This document shows positions 26,248-33,437 of a DNA stretch of 36,526 nucleotides, piece after piece (within the stretch, counting starts at the first letter, position 1; every line of letters begins with the position of its first letter). The DNA comes from Candidatus Desulfobacula maris (GTDB lineage: Bacteria > Desulfobacterota > Desulfobacteria > Desulfobacterales > Desulfobacteraceae). The position numbers and the translations under genes were made by a program. Where the stretch lies: assembly GCA_014383445.1 (NCBI GenBank), contig JACNHV010000190.1:1-36526 (forward strand), given 5' to 3'. The notes under the pieces were generated by a model that saw only the letters and a list, made by a program, of their open reading frames with translations, had not been told where the DNA came from and did not search any database.

Positions 26248-26324
26248 CTTTTTCTCCTTTCAGGATCTGTGAGAGATCAATGTCATTAATTTAACAGAAT
26301 ATAGACAGATTCACAGAATTTTTT

Positions 26325-26385
26325 ACCATGAAGACCATGAAGGACACGAAGCAAACTTTATTATTATCTTCATGTCCTTCATGGT
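26325..26385. repeat. Hairpin-forming repeat (ACCATGAAGGAC type)
   Basis: ACCATGAAGGACACGAAG (26334-26351) and CTTCATGTCCTTCATGGT (26368-26385) are complementary at 17 of 18 positions, with a 16-nt A/T-rich loop. An extra partial copy, ACCATGAAG, precedes the left arm at 26325-26333. The stem sits 26 bp after the glutaryl-CoA dehydrogenase stop and could end or stabilise its transcript. The motif resembles dispersed repeats I associate with many bacterial genomes; I cannot count copies here. Confidence 0.75.
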
Positions 26386-26410
26386 GATTAATAATAATTT
26401 TTCTTTTTAA

Positions 26411-27574
26411 CTATCTGTTAGCTTTTCTAAACCCAAGCTGATCCAGTGCTATGATCCATTTGCAGATATTTGTGGAACCTTCAACCATGGAATAGGTGGG
26501 TGCATCCCTATAGTATCTGGCAACGGGATATTCTGTGGAGTATCCATAGGCACCCAGGATTTTCATGGCATAGTTGGCGCATTTTGTAGCGACTTCACCG
26601 GCAAGATATTTTGCAATGGCCACATCACGACCATTGTTTAATTTGCCCTGGTCTTTTTCCCAGGCTGCTTTGTAGACAACAAGACGGGCCGCTTCTATTT
26701 CAGCCGTCATCTGGGCTATCATATCCTGGTTCATCTGGAATTCACCGATTTTTTTGCCAAATTGTTTTCTTTCATTACAATATTTGGTGGACACATCCAG
26801 ACAGGCCTGGGCAAGCCCCACGCCACCGGCTGCAGCAGACAATCTTGTCTGATTCAGAGAGGAGAAGACAATTTTTGCACCATCTCCGGGTTTACCCAGA
26901 ATATTTTCCTTGGGTACTTTAACATTATCAAGGAAAAGCTCTCCTGTGGGTGAGGAATGGGAACCCAGTTTATCAAGACCTGAAGTCTTGATTCCTTCAA
27001 AGTTTTTAGGCTCGATAACAAAAGCGGAAAGCCCTTTTGATCCTGCAGCTTTATCCGTGTAAGCATAATAGATGAGAGCGTCTGCAAAATTGGCATTGGA
27101 AATCCAGGTTTTGGAACCGTTCAAGAGCCAGTGATCCCCTTTGTCTTCAGCTGTTGAGGCCATGGCCATAACATCTGAGCCGGCATCAGATTCTGTTATA
27201 CCAAACCCGCCGATATATTCAGCAGTGCACAGTTTTTCCACATATTTTTTTTTAACTTCTTCATTGCCATATTTGAAAATGGTATAGGCACATCCCAAAA
27301 CCTGCATGTTGACTTGGACTCTTAATGAAGAAGATACCTTGGCAAGTTCTTCTGTCACGATCATGGCCGCCATAAAACCCATGTCTTCCCCACCATATTC
27401 TTCAGGGATAATAGTTCCAAAAAACCCCAGTTTGCCAAGAGGTCTCATGACCTCTTCAATGGGAAAATAGTGTTTTTCATCCCATTCATCTACAAAGGGT
27501 TCGATCTGTTTTTTTGCAAAATTTCTGATTTCTTTCTGGAGCATTTGAAGCTCTTTTGATAATTGAAAATCCAT
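26411..27574 (-). CDS. Glutaryl-CoA dehydrogenase, probably non-decarboxylating
   Basis: A 387-residue acyl-CoA dehydrogenase with FAD motifs FGITESDAGSD (124-134) and KTWISN (155-160), Arg85 in the substrate-pocket region, and the catalytic base E365 in MVEGSTN. Decarboxylating glutaryl-CoA dehydrogenases have Tyr before this Glu (YEGT); here it is V364. As I recall the work on the Desulfococcus multivorans enzyme, a Val at this place is part of why it stops at glutaconyl-CoA. The neighbouring glutaconyl-CoA decarboxylase genes supply the next step. Electrons would go to an electron-transfer flavoprotein. The ATG follows a strong AGGAGG. A candidate promoter and a palindrome lie upstream. 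Confidence 0.88.
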   Translation of the reverse strand: MDFQLSKELQMLQKEIRNFAKKQIEPFVDEWDEKHYFPIEEVMRPLGKLGFFGTIIPEEYGGEDMGFMAAMIVTEELAKVSSSLRVQVNMQVLGCAYTIFKYGNEEVKKKYVEKLCTAEYIGGFGITESDAGSDVMAMASTAEDKGDHWLLNGSKTWISNANFADALIYYAYTDKAAGSKGLSAFVIEPKNFEGIKTSGLDKLGSHSSPTGELFLDNVKVPKENILGKPGDGAKIVFSSLNQTRLSAAAGGVGLAQACLDVSTKYCNERKQFGKKIGEFQMNQDMIAQMTAEIEAARLVVYKAAWEKDQGKLNNGRDVAIAKYLAGEVATKCANYAMKILGAYGYSTEYPVARYYRDAPTYSMVEGSTNICKWIIALDQLGFRKANR

Positions 27575-27615
27575 TGTTCCTCCTAAACGGTTGTACTAAA
27601 ATATTTTATATATCA

Positions 27616-27627
27616 AAACATATGTTT
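27616..27627. promoter_or_regulatory. Palindrome upstream of the glutaryl-CoA dehydrogenase gene
   Basis: AAACATATGTTT is a perfect 12-bp palindrome, with looser symmetry outwards (ATATCA on the left, CATAT on the right). It lies 42 bp upstream of the start codon and just downstream of a candidate -10, a usual operator position. The cognate regulator is not evident. Confidence 0.45.
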
Positions 27628-27649
27628 CATATCATAACATAAGTTGTCA

Positions 27650-27678
27650 AATAAACTAAAATTTGATAGGCTTGTCAA
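27650..27678 (-). promoter_or_regulatory. Candidate promoter of the glutaryl-CoA dehydrogenase gene
   Basis: On the minus strand, TTGACA (27678-27673) and TTTATT (27655-27650) are 17 bp apart, some 75 bp before the ATG. A second TTGACA (27650-27645) lies closer to the gene but lacks a good -10. These lie in the 377-bp gap 27575-27951. Confidence 0.4.
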
Positions 27679-27951
27679 GAAAAAAGTTAAAATATAGCTA
27701 AAAAATAGCTTGACAAAGAAGGGGATTTATTTCATCTTTAAGCAGTATTAACAAGGTATTTTTTTTAGGAAACAATAGGATGGAAAGGGCTATCCGGCAG
27801 CTGCCTGGTTTAATTTAAGGATAAGTCAAATAAATAAAGGGTTATACAAAGAAGAAAATGAACAAGTTCATATCATGCAGAGAGCACAAAGGATGAGGCC
27901 CTCTGCAGATACAAAATTTGGTATGCCCGTAATTTATCAAGGTATTGATGA
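27679..27951. other. Intergenic remainder between the dehydrogenase and biotin carrier genes
   Basis: No credible gene is seen here. It holds one hairpin, TGCAGAG (27876-27882) with CTCTGCA (27901-27907), downstream of the biotin carrier gene; there is no U-tract. The rest is A/T-rich without recognised signals. Confidence 0.5.
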
Positions 27952-28167
27952 TTATTCAATAACAAGAAGAAGCTGTTTGGTGGCGACTTTGTCTTCCACT
28001 TTTACATTGACTTGTTTTACCTTGCCTTCAATAGTTGAAACAATGGGGTTTTCCATTTTCATGGCTTCAAGGACCAAAAGCTCCTGTCCCTCAACAACAT
28101 CATCGCCTTCTTTCACATGGACCTGGAAGATTGTACCGGGCATGGGGGCTAAAATTTCTGTGCTCAT
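27952..28167 (-). CDS. Biotin carrier protein of glutaconyl-CoA decarboxylase
   Basis: A 71-residue biotinyl domain and nothing more: it starts at the first strand (EILAPMPGTI) and carries the biotinylation motif EAMKM, Lys37. Biotin on this lysine carries the carboxyl group from the alpha subunit to the membrane subunit. GcdC of Acidaminococcus has in addition an N-terminal part and a long Ala/Pro linker, absent here. I chose the ATG at 28167, six bases after AAGGAG; an ATG two codons upstream abuts that site and is unlikely. It is divergent from gcdA, 235 bp away. Confidence 0.88.
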   Translation of the reverse strand: MSTEILAPMPGTIFQVHVKEGDDVVEGQELLVLEAMKMENPIVSTIEGKVKQVNVKVEDKVATKQLLLVIE

Positions 28168-28402
28168 TTTCATCTCCTTTGTTCAAAACGTTCAAAACAT
28201 ATTTGATTTTTTCCTTGCCAGAAAAATATTTTTTCTTAGACAAGACAGTTGTGGTCTATACTTAAAGAAAAGTTTAAAGTCAAGTGGGGTGTTCCCTCTT
28301 GGCAGGATATCGGATTTACGATTTTATAATAAGAGTTTGGCTTTCCTTTAATGGGGGAGACTTATCTCAAATAAAAATTTATTATTGCACCGGGAGTAGA
28401 TA

Positions 28403-30136
28403 ATGAGACAATATTTTGAAAAAATGACAGAATTTGGTGTGGCACTTAATAAAGGTCAATTGTTAAGTTCAGAACAAAACGTAAAAAATATTCTGGAAGT
28501 GGAAGACGGGATTGATGTTGAAGTCGAAAAAGTAAAAAACGCTGGCATGCCCACTGAAAAAATCAATGCAAGGGGTGCAATGACCGTGTGGCAGCGGCTT
28601 GAATATCTGATTGATCCAGGTACCTGGAATCCTTTACATACCCTTTTCAATCCTGAAGATAATGAGGAAAACACCACAAATGTAATTGACGGCCTGGCAA
28701 AGATTTCCGGGAAATGGTGTGTTGTTGCAGGCTTTGATAATAAAGTCATGGCAGGCGCCTGGCTTCCGGGCCAGCCTGAAAATATTTTAAGGGTCACTGA
28801 CCTGTCAAAACGATTGAACATTCCTTTGGTCTGGCTGGTCAACTGCAGCGGTGTAAAATTAACTGAACAGGAAAAGTTTTATGCCAACAGAAGGGGAAGT
28901 GGCACAACTTTTTACCGCCATGCAGAACTTGAGCAAATGGGAATTCCAATACTGGCCGGCATCTATGGCACTAACCCTGCCGGAGGCGGATACCAGGGCA
29001 TAAGCCCTACCATTTTGTTCGCCCATAAAGATTGCAATATTGCCGTGGGCGGCGGTGGTATTTTAAGCGGCATGTCTCCCAAGGGCTATTTTGATCTGGA
29101 AGGTGCAGAACAATTGATTGCAGGTGCAAAGCAATTCAAGGCCAAACCCCCGGGATCAGTTGACATTCATTTTAATGAAACAGGTTTTTTCAGGTATGTC
29201 TATGAAGAAGAAAAAGGGGTTCTTGACGGGCTTAAAGATTATATGAAGGATATGCCGGCCTATAACCCGAAATTTTTCAGGGTTGCAGAACCAAAAACGC
29301 CGAGGTTTCCTGTAGAAGATCTCTATCGTCTCATACCCTATAACCAGAAACAGATTTATAATTTTAAAGAGATCATCGCCCGTCTTGTTGACGGCAGCGA
29401 ACACATGGAATTCAAACCAGATTACGGCCCGGAGATTTATACGGGTCTCGTGAAAATGGACGGATTCCTTGTGGGAATCATCGGTAACAACCAGGGCTGG
29501 CTGGGAGAAGATTATCCCGAGTATGCAGATTATGGCGGAATCGGTGGTAAACTTTATCGTCAAGGTCTGATCAAAATGAATGAATTTGTCACCTTTTGCG
29601 GACGGGATCGAATTCCCTTGATCTGGTTCCAGGATACCTCTGGCATTGATGTGGGTGATATTGCTGAAAAAGCTGAGCTTCTCGGTCTTGGGCAATCCTT
29701 GATTTACTCTATCCAGCAGACGGATGTGCCCATGACATTGGTTACCTTGAGAAAAGGAACGGCAGCAGCTCATTATGTCATGGGAGGTCCCACAGCCAAC
29801 CGTCACAATGCCTTTACCCTGGGAGTAGGGACAACTGAAATTTATGTCATGCATGGTGAAACAGCAGCTGCAGCAAGTTTTTCAAGAAGACTTGTCAAAG
29901 AAAAAGAAGCTGGACGTCCCCTTGAACCCATTATCGACAAAATGAATCAACAGGCCAAGGAATACTATGATAATTCAAGGCCGGCCTATTGTGCAAAATA
30001 TGGTATGGTGGATGAAGTGGTTAAGATGAGCGCTTTGCGCGATTATCTGAAAGCCTTTGCAGGAGCCTGCTACCAGAATCCAAAATCCATCTGCCCGCAA
30101 CATCATATGATTACACCCAGGGTTATCAGAGGATAG
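28403..30136 (+). CDS. gcdA: Glutaconyl-CoA decarboxylase alpha subunit
   Basis: A 577-residue carboxyltransferase that moves the carboxyl group of glutaconyl-CoA to biotin, giving crotonyl-CoA; the membrane beta subunit then releases CO2 and exports Na+. It matches the Acidaminococcus GcdA pattern throughout: RGAMTVWQRLEYL, TLFNP, VLNCSGVK-like VNCSGVKLTEQEK, GIYGTNPAGGGY, GGKLYRQGLIKMNEF, IQDTSGIDVG-like QDTSGIDVGD, AELLGLGQSLIYSIQ and the ending SICPQHHMITPR. The two crotonase-fold halves of the carboxyltransferase are both complete. The ATG follows GGGAG at good spacing. A hydratase gene follows 36 bp downstream. The beta and delta subunit genes are not in this window. Confidence 0.95.
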   Translation: MRQYFEKMTEFGVALNKGQLLSSEQNVKNILEVEDGIDVEVEKVKNAGMPTEKINARGAMTVWQRLEYLIDPGTWNPLHTLFNPEDNEENTTNVIDGLAKISGKWCVVAGFDNKVMAGAWLPGQPENILRVTDLSKRLNIPLVWLVNCSGVKLTEQEKFYANRRGSGTTFYRHAELEQMGIPILAGIYGTNPAGGGYQGISPTILFAHKDCNIAVGGGGILSGMSPKGYFDLEGAEQLIAGAKQFKAKPPGSVDIHFNETGFFRYVYEEEKGVLDGLKDYMKDMPAYNPKFFRVAEPKTPRFPVEDLYRLIPYNQKQIYNFKEIIARLVDGSEHMEFKPDYGPEIYTGLVKMDGFLVGIIGNNQGWLGEDYPEYADYGGIGGKLYRQGLIKMNEFVTFCGRDRIPLIWFQDTSGIDVGDIAEKAELLGLGQSLIYSIQQTDVPMTLVTLRKGTAAAHYVMGGPTANRHNAFTLGVGTTEIYVMHGETAAAASFSRRLVKEKEAGRPLEPIIDKMNQQAKEYYDNSRPAYCAKYGMVDEVVKMSALRDYLKAFAGACYQNPKSICPQHHMITPRVIRG

Positions 30137-30172
30137 GAAAATTAAACCAGATTATTTTATCAGGAGGCCAAC

Positions 30173-30943
30173 ATGGCAGAACCTAAATTTTTAAAAATTG
30201 AAAACAATGGTCAGGTTGCCAGGATCATTCTTGATCGACCCAAGCACAACGTCCTGGACATCCCCATGATGAATGAACTAAATGCCCAGCTTGAAAAAAT
30301 AGCTGCAGATGAAGAACTAAAATGCGTTGTGATTACAGGCGAAGGCAGAAGCTTTTGCGCGGGTGTGGAAGTGGCAGACCATAAGCCGGATAATGTGGAT
30401 GCAATGGTGGCAACATTTAACCGGATTTTTGAATTGATAAATATGATTGATATCCCCATTATTGCTGCCGTCAATGGCGCATGTTTAGGGGGAGGCATGG
30501 AAGTTGCCATTGCCTGTGATATTGTCATTGCCTCAGAAAAAGCCATATTAGGGCAGCCTGAAATCAAACTGGGTTTTTTCCCGCCCTATGCTGCGTTGAG
30601 GCTTCCCGAGCTTGTAGGCCCGGCTAAAGCCATTGAAATTGTTACCACTGGTCAGAATTATACTGCCCAGGAAGCCCATGACCTTGGATTTGTATCAAAG
30701 GTGGCATCTATTGATGATTTCCAGGCAACCATTGATGGCCAGGTAAAACAAATCTGCCATGCAAGCCCATTGATTATCCGTCTTAACAAACGGGCGGTAA
30801 AACGTCATATTGGAACCAATTTTTTCCAGGGTGTGGATCTTGTCAGCAATTATTTTCTTAACACCATGATGAAAACAGAAGATACCCTTGAAGGTATTGC
30901 CAGTTTTGAGGAGAAAAGAAGGCCTGTCTGGAAAAACAAGTAG
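30173..30943 (+). CDS. Enoyl/dienoyl-CoA hydratase (crotonase family)
   Basis: A 256-residue crotonase-fold enzyme. The oxyanion-hole region SFCAGVEVADH, the first catalytic Glu in GGGMEV and the second in GQPEIKLG are all present, so hydratase activity is expected. The NVLDIPMM start and the AGVEV-DH-PD-V pattern remind me of cyclohexa-1,5-diene-1-carboxyl-CoA hydratases (Dch/BamR) of anaerobic benzoyl-CoA degradation; ordinary crotonyl-CoA hydratase, acting right after the decarboxylase, is the alternative. A strong CAGGAGG precedes the ATG. Its stop overlaps the next start (TAGTG). Confidence 0.85.
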   Translation: MAEPKFLKIENNGQVARIILDRPKHNVLDIPMMNELNAQLEKIAADEELKCVVITGEGRSFCAGVEVADHKPDNVDAMVATFNRIFELINMIDIPIIAAVNGACLGGGMEVAIACDIVIASEKAILGQPEIKLGFFPPYAALRLPELVGPAKAIEIVTTGQNYTAQEAHDLGFVSKVASIDDFQATIDGQVKQICHASPLIIRLNKRAVKRHIGTNFFQGVDLVSNYFLNTMMKTEDTLEGIASFEEKRRPVWKNK

Positions 30944-31299
30944 TGCCGGAACCTGGCAAAGATAAATTGTTTGACCTCGAAAAGAGGATGAACGATTTGG
31001 GAATCAAAAAAGAAGATTTTGAAGAAAAATTTATCAAAGCATCGGGCAGAGGGGGACAAAAGGTCAATAAATCCTCTTCTACCGTGTTTCTCAAACATAA
31101 AAAAACCAATTTATCAGTGAAATGTGGCAAATCAAGATCTCAGCGATTAAACCGGTTTTTTGCCCTGCGCAAGCTTATTGAAAACATAGAAGAAGCCATG
31201 ACAGGCAAGGATGAGAAAGAATTAAAAAAGATAGAAAAGATAAAAAAGCAAAAACAAACTAGAAAGCGAAAAACGCAAAAAAAACTTAACAATGAATGA
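30943..31299 (+). CDS. Stand-alone GGQ release-factor-like protein
   Basis: A 118-residue protein containing only the peptidyl-hydrolase domain of class I release factors: GRGGQKVNKSSS puts the catalytic GGQ at residues 37-39, followed by a Lys/Arg-rich tail of about 35 residues that resembles the ribosome-anchoring tail of ArfB (YaeJ). No codon-recognition domain is present. This suggests rescue of stalled ribosomes. The start is GTG, sharing one base with the stop of the hydratase gene, so it is translationally coupled; an ATG at 30988 is an alternative but would still keep GGQ. Confidence 0.87.
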   Translation: MPEPGKDKLFDLEKRMNDLGIKKEDFEEKFIKASGRGGQKVNKSSSTVFLKHKKTNLSVKCGKSRSQRLNRFFALRKLIENIEEAMTGKDEKELKKIEKIKKQKQTRKRKTQKKLNNE

Positions 31300-31303
31300 T
31301 AGT

Positions 31304-31735
31304 TTAAAAAGCACCCAGTTGACAGGGTTTTATCCGGATGTCTTTTTGTTCACATGCTGATCCTATATCAAGTTTTTTGATTTGTAATTTTTTTGCAATA
31401 TCCCAGCATTCCAGACAGGATATCCTGCCGTCTTTGCTTGCCTTATCCAGGTGTTCATTTAAATCAGGCACAATTTCAATATCCGGATCAAATCTTTTCT
31501 GTCCATCGCTATAGCCGAATAATCCAAGCTGGCAGTCTGCGATTCGATATTCTAAAAGATCTATTTGTACGCCGATTTCAGATGGAGAAATGTTCACCTC
31601 TTTTCCAGCCCCATGGGCACTTGCACATTTAATACAATTGTCATCGGACAATGCCCTTATTTTTGTAGCAATGGTTTCATTGATCTGTCTGTCCTTATGT
31701 TTTGCTGCATAATGCCCTTTATCTTTGTGCGCCAT
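31304..31735 (-). CDS. Cysteine-rich protein with an exact two-module duplication
   Basis: A 143-residue protein I do not recognise by name. It consists of two modules with the pattern C-x16-IG-x8-RI-x2-CQLG-x-F: C37, I54-G55, R64-I65, CQLG 68-71, F73; and C107, I124-G125, R134-I135, CQLG 138-141, F143. Every landmark is displaced by exactly 70 residues. Each module looks like a small helix-turn-helix fold (ISPSEIGVQIDLL; LDIGSAC). Extra cysteines (C34, C110, C128) could bind metal or form a redox site. The ATG follows AGGAT at good spacing; an upstream GTG at 31762 lies within the MITE-like element and is unlikely. It is convergent with the GGQ protein gene. Confidence 0.75.
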   Translation of the reverse strand: MAHKDKGHYAAKHKDRQINETIATKIRALSDDNCIKCASAHGAGKEVNISPSEIGVQIDLLEYRIADCQLGLFGYSDGQKRFDPDIEIVPDLNEHLDKASKDGRISCLECWDIAKKLQIKKLDIGSACEQKDIRIKPCQLGAF

Positions 31736-31755
31736 AATATCATCCTGTAGTTTAT

Positions 31756-31829
31756 TATTCACTCAATTTTCGGCCTTAAGTCCTTGCAGACTTCACTCAA
31801 ATCTGGCAATGCCGAAAGTTGAGTTATTC
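31756..31829. mobile_element. 64-bp MITE-like element with target-site duplication
   Basis: Terminal inverted repeats ACTCAATTTTCGGC (31761-31774) and GCCGAAAGTTGAGT (31811-31824) match at 13 of 14 positions. The element is flanked directly on both sides by TATTC (31756-31760 and 31825-31829), as expected for a 5-bp target duplication. Inside is a second hairpin, AAGTC-CTTGCA-GACTT (31778-31793). It encodes nothing. It lies in the 5' leader of the cysteine-rich gene, so it may influence that gene's expression. Confidence 0.7.
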
Positions 31830-31932
31830 ATGTTTTCGGTCAAACGCTGTTTAAGTATAAAAAGTATAATGTATTAATGTGAAAAATGAAATATAAAAAT
31901 TTAGATTCTTTTTTTCCCAATATTAAAATAAA

Positions 31933-31959
31933 TTGACATAAATGATGTAAATCTATACA
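31933..31959 (+). promoter_or_regulatory. Candidate promoter of the pseudopilin genes
   Basis: TTGACA (31933-31938) and TATACA (31954-31959) with a 15-bp spacer, shorter than ideal. Transcription would start at or next to the ATG at 31968, which has no Shine-Dalgarno, so the first gene could be translated from a leaderless message. Confidence 0.4.
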
Positions 31960-31967
31960 GATATTGT

Positions 31968-32444
31968 ATGAAAGAGATTGGAAAATATCAAGTATCAAGT
32001 GCGCCAGTAAATTCAAATGGCTTTACAATGATTGAAATCATATGCGTGCTTGTTATTGTCGGTATCCTTACTGCTGTTGCAGTATCCAAAATGACTTCAA
32101 CCGATGTCTATGATGTGGTTATGGAAATAGAAACCTTGAAAACCCATCTAAGATACAGCCAGATCAGGGCCATGAGTCATAACCAATCCTGGGGTATTAG
32201 AATAAGCGGTGGTACCTCATACACCCTTCAAAAAAATGGTTCCACTGCGTCTGTGAATCTTCCCAATGAAAATTCTGCCACACATACATTTGCAAGTGGA
32301 GTCAGAGCAATCCCGGGTACTATAGTTATTACCTTTGATGATCTTGGAAGCCCTGGAAACTCTGATATTGTTATTACATTAAGAAAGCAGGGGAAAAATC
32401 CACGCACGCTGACTATAACACAAAAAACCGGTTTTATTCATTAG
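31968..32444 (+). CDS. GspH/FimT-type pseudopilin
   Basis: A 158-residue prepilin-like protein. The class III signal is G18-FTMIE with the fifth mature residue Glu, followed by a hydrophobic helix (ICVLVIVGILTAVAVS). The remainder (~50-158) is rich in beta strands, as in GspH/FimT minor pseudopilins. A prepilin peptidase would cut after Gly18. It is the first of four plus-strand genes with gaps of 7 to 18 bp, clearly one operon. No secretion ATPase, platform or secretin gene is in the window, so the assembly machinery must be elsewhere. Confidence 0.88.
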   Translation: MKEIGKYQVSSAPVNSNGFTMIEIICVLVIVGILTAVAVSKMTSTDVYDVVMEIETLKTHLRYSQIRAMSHNQSWGIRISGGTSYTLQKNGSTASVNLPNENSATHTFASGVRAIPGTIVITFDDLGSPGNSDIVITLRKQGKNPRTLTITQKTGFIH

Positions 32445-32451
32445 GGATGAC

Positions 32452-32883
32452 ATGAAGTTAAAAACAGATAATTATGGATTTACATTGATTGAATTAATTG
32501 TTGTGATTATTATTGCTTCAATTTTTGCAACCATGATGTACCAGTTTGTTTATACCTCCAGTGTAAGGAGCCCGTTACCGATATTTGATCTTGACAAGTC
32601 TTTAAAGCTCCATGAAATTATTGAAAATATTACATCAGATTATTCCCAAAATCATACTTTAGACCTGATTCCGCTGCAAACCAGCATCGGCGCAACGGAA
32701 GGAAGTAATCAGAATAATGGTTATGGCGCCTATAGGGTTATCCATAACCGGTTTATTAAATTTGTCGCCAATGCAGAACAAACAGCTCCCACAGGTGATC
32801 CAGAATATGGGAAATTGTTAAAAGTGACCATTGAATCAATAACTTCCAAAGAAAGGTTAACAGTACTATACCATAAACAATAG
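32452..32883 (+). CDS. Type II/IV prepilin-like protein
   Basis: A 143-residue protein with the prepilin motif G9-FTLIE and a hydrophobic helix (LIVVIIIASIFATMMYQFVY). The rest has no recognised family; by order and size it would be a GspI/PilV-like minor pseudopilin. It starts 7 bp after the previous gene, with AGGAT just upstream of the ATG. Confidence 0.85.
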   Translation: MKLKTDNYGFTLIELIVVIIIASIFATMMYQFVYTSSVRSPLPIFDLDKSLKLHEIIENITSDYSQNHTLDLIPLQTSIGATEGSNQNNGYGAYRVIHNRFIKFVANAEQTAPTGDPEYGKLLKVTIESITSKERLTVLYHKQ

Positions 32884-32891
32884 AATGGATT

Positions 32892-33419
32892 ATGATTAAA
32901 TTAATTTCCAATAAATCCGGTTTTTCATTAATTGAGTTAATCGTTGTCATGATTATTTCAGGACTTCTTGTCCTTTTTGGCAGTATGGGTATTATGAGTG
33001 CTGTTAACAATTATTTTTCCCAAAAAACAAATTCAGAAACTGCCTATAAAGGCCAGCTTGCAATTATAAGAATCTCAAAGGAGTTTAGAAACCTGACCAC
33101 AGTTACCTCTGGCCAGGGGACTTCAACTTCCATTGTTTATGATATCTATAGAAACGGAACGCTTGAAACCCACAAATTGTCATGGGGAGGGACCTCTGGT
33201 GATCCCCTTTTGTATGATGATTTTTCCAATAATGGAAATACCCTTGTTGACTCGGTGAAAGATTTTAAGCTTGAATACTATGATGCTTATAATGATACAA
33301 CTCCGGCTACGAGCTGGACTATCTCTACTATAATGATTGGAGTTACACTGGAACTTATCGGGGTGGATAATATATCCTCAGTATTTACAAGTAAAATAGC
33401 GCCAAGGAATCTACCTTGA
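32892..33419 (+). CDS. Type II/IV prepilin-like protein (GspJ/PilW position)
   Basis: A 175-residue protein with the prepilin motif G10-FSLIE and a hydrophobic helix (LIVVMIISGLLVLFGSMGIM). The soluble part has the pattern of GspJ/PilW-type minor pilins (NSETAYKGQLAIIRISKEFRNL early on, later strands). It starts 8 bp after the previous stop. Confidence 0.85.
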   Translation: MIKLISNKSGFSLIELIVVMIISGLLVLFGSMGIMSAVNNYFSQKTNSETAYKGQLAIIRISKEFRNLTTVTSGQGTSTSIVYDIYRNGTLETHKLSWGGTSGDPLLYDDFSNNGNTLVDSVKDFKLEYYDAYNDTTPATSWTISTIMIGVTLELIGVDNISSVFTSKIAPRNLP

Positions 33420-33437
33420 GCAAAAAAAGGTGAGGTA

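Noticed and set aside
28237-28258. TAGAC-N12-GTCTA inverted repeat upstream of gcdA
   Set aside because: Arms of five bases are too short to separate from chance.
31736-31762. Upstream GTG start for the cysteine-rich protein
   Set aside because: It lies in the end of the MITE-like element and lacks a Shine-Dalgarno; the ATG at 31735 has one.
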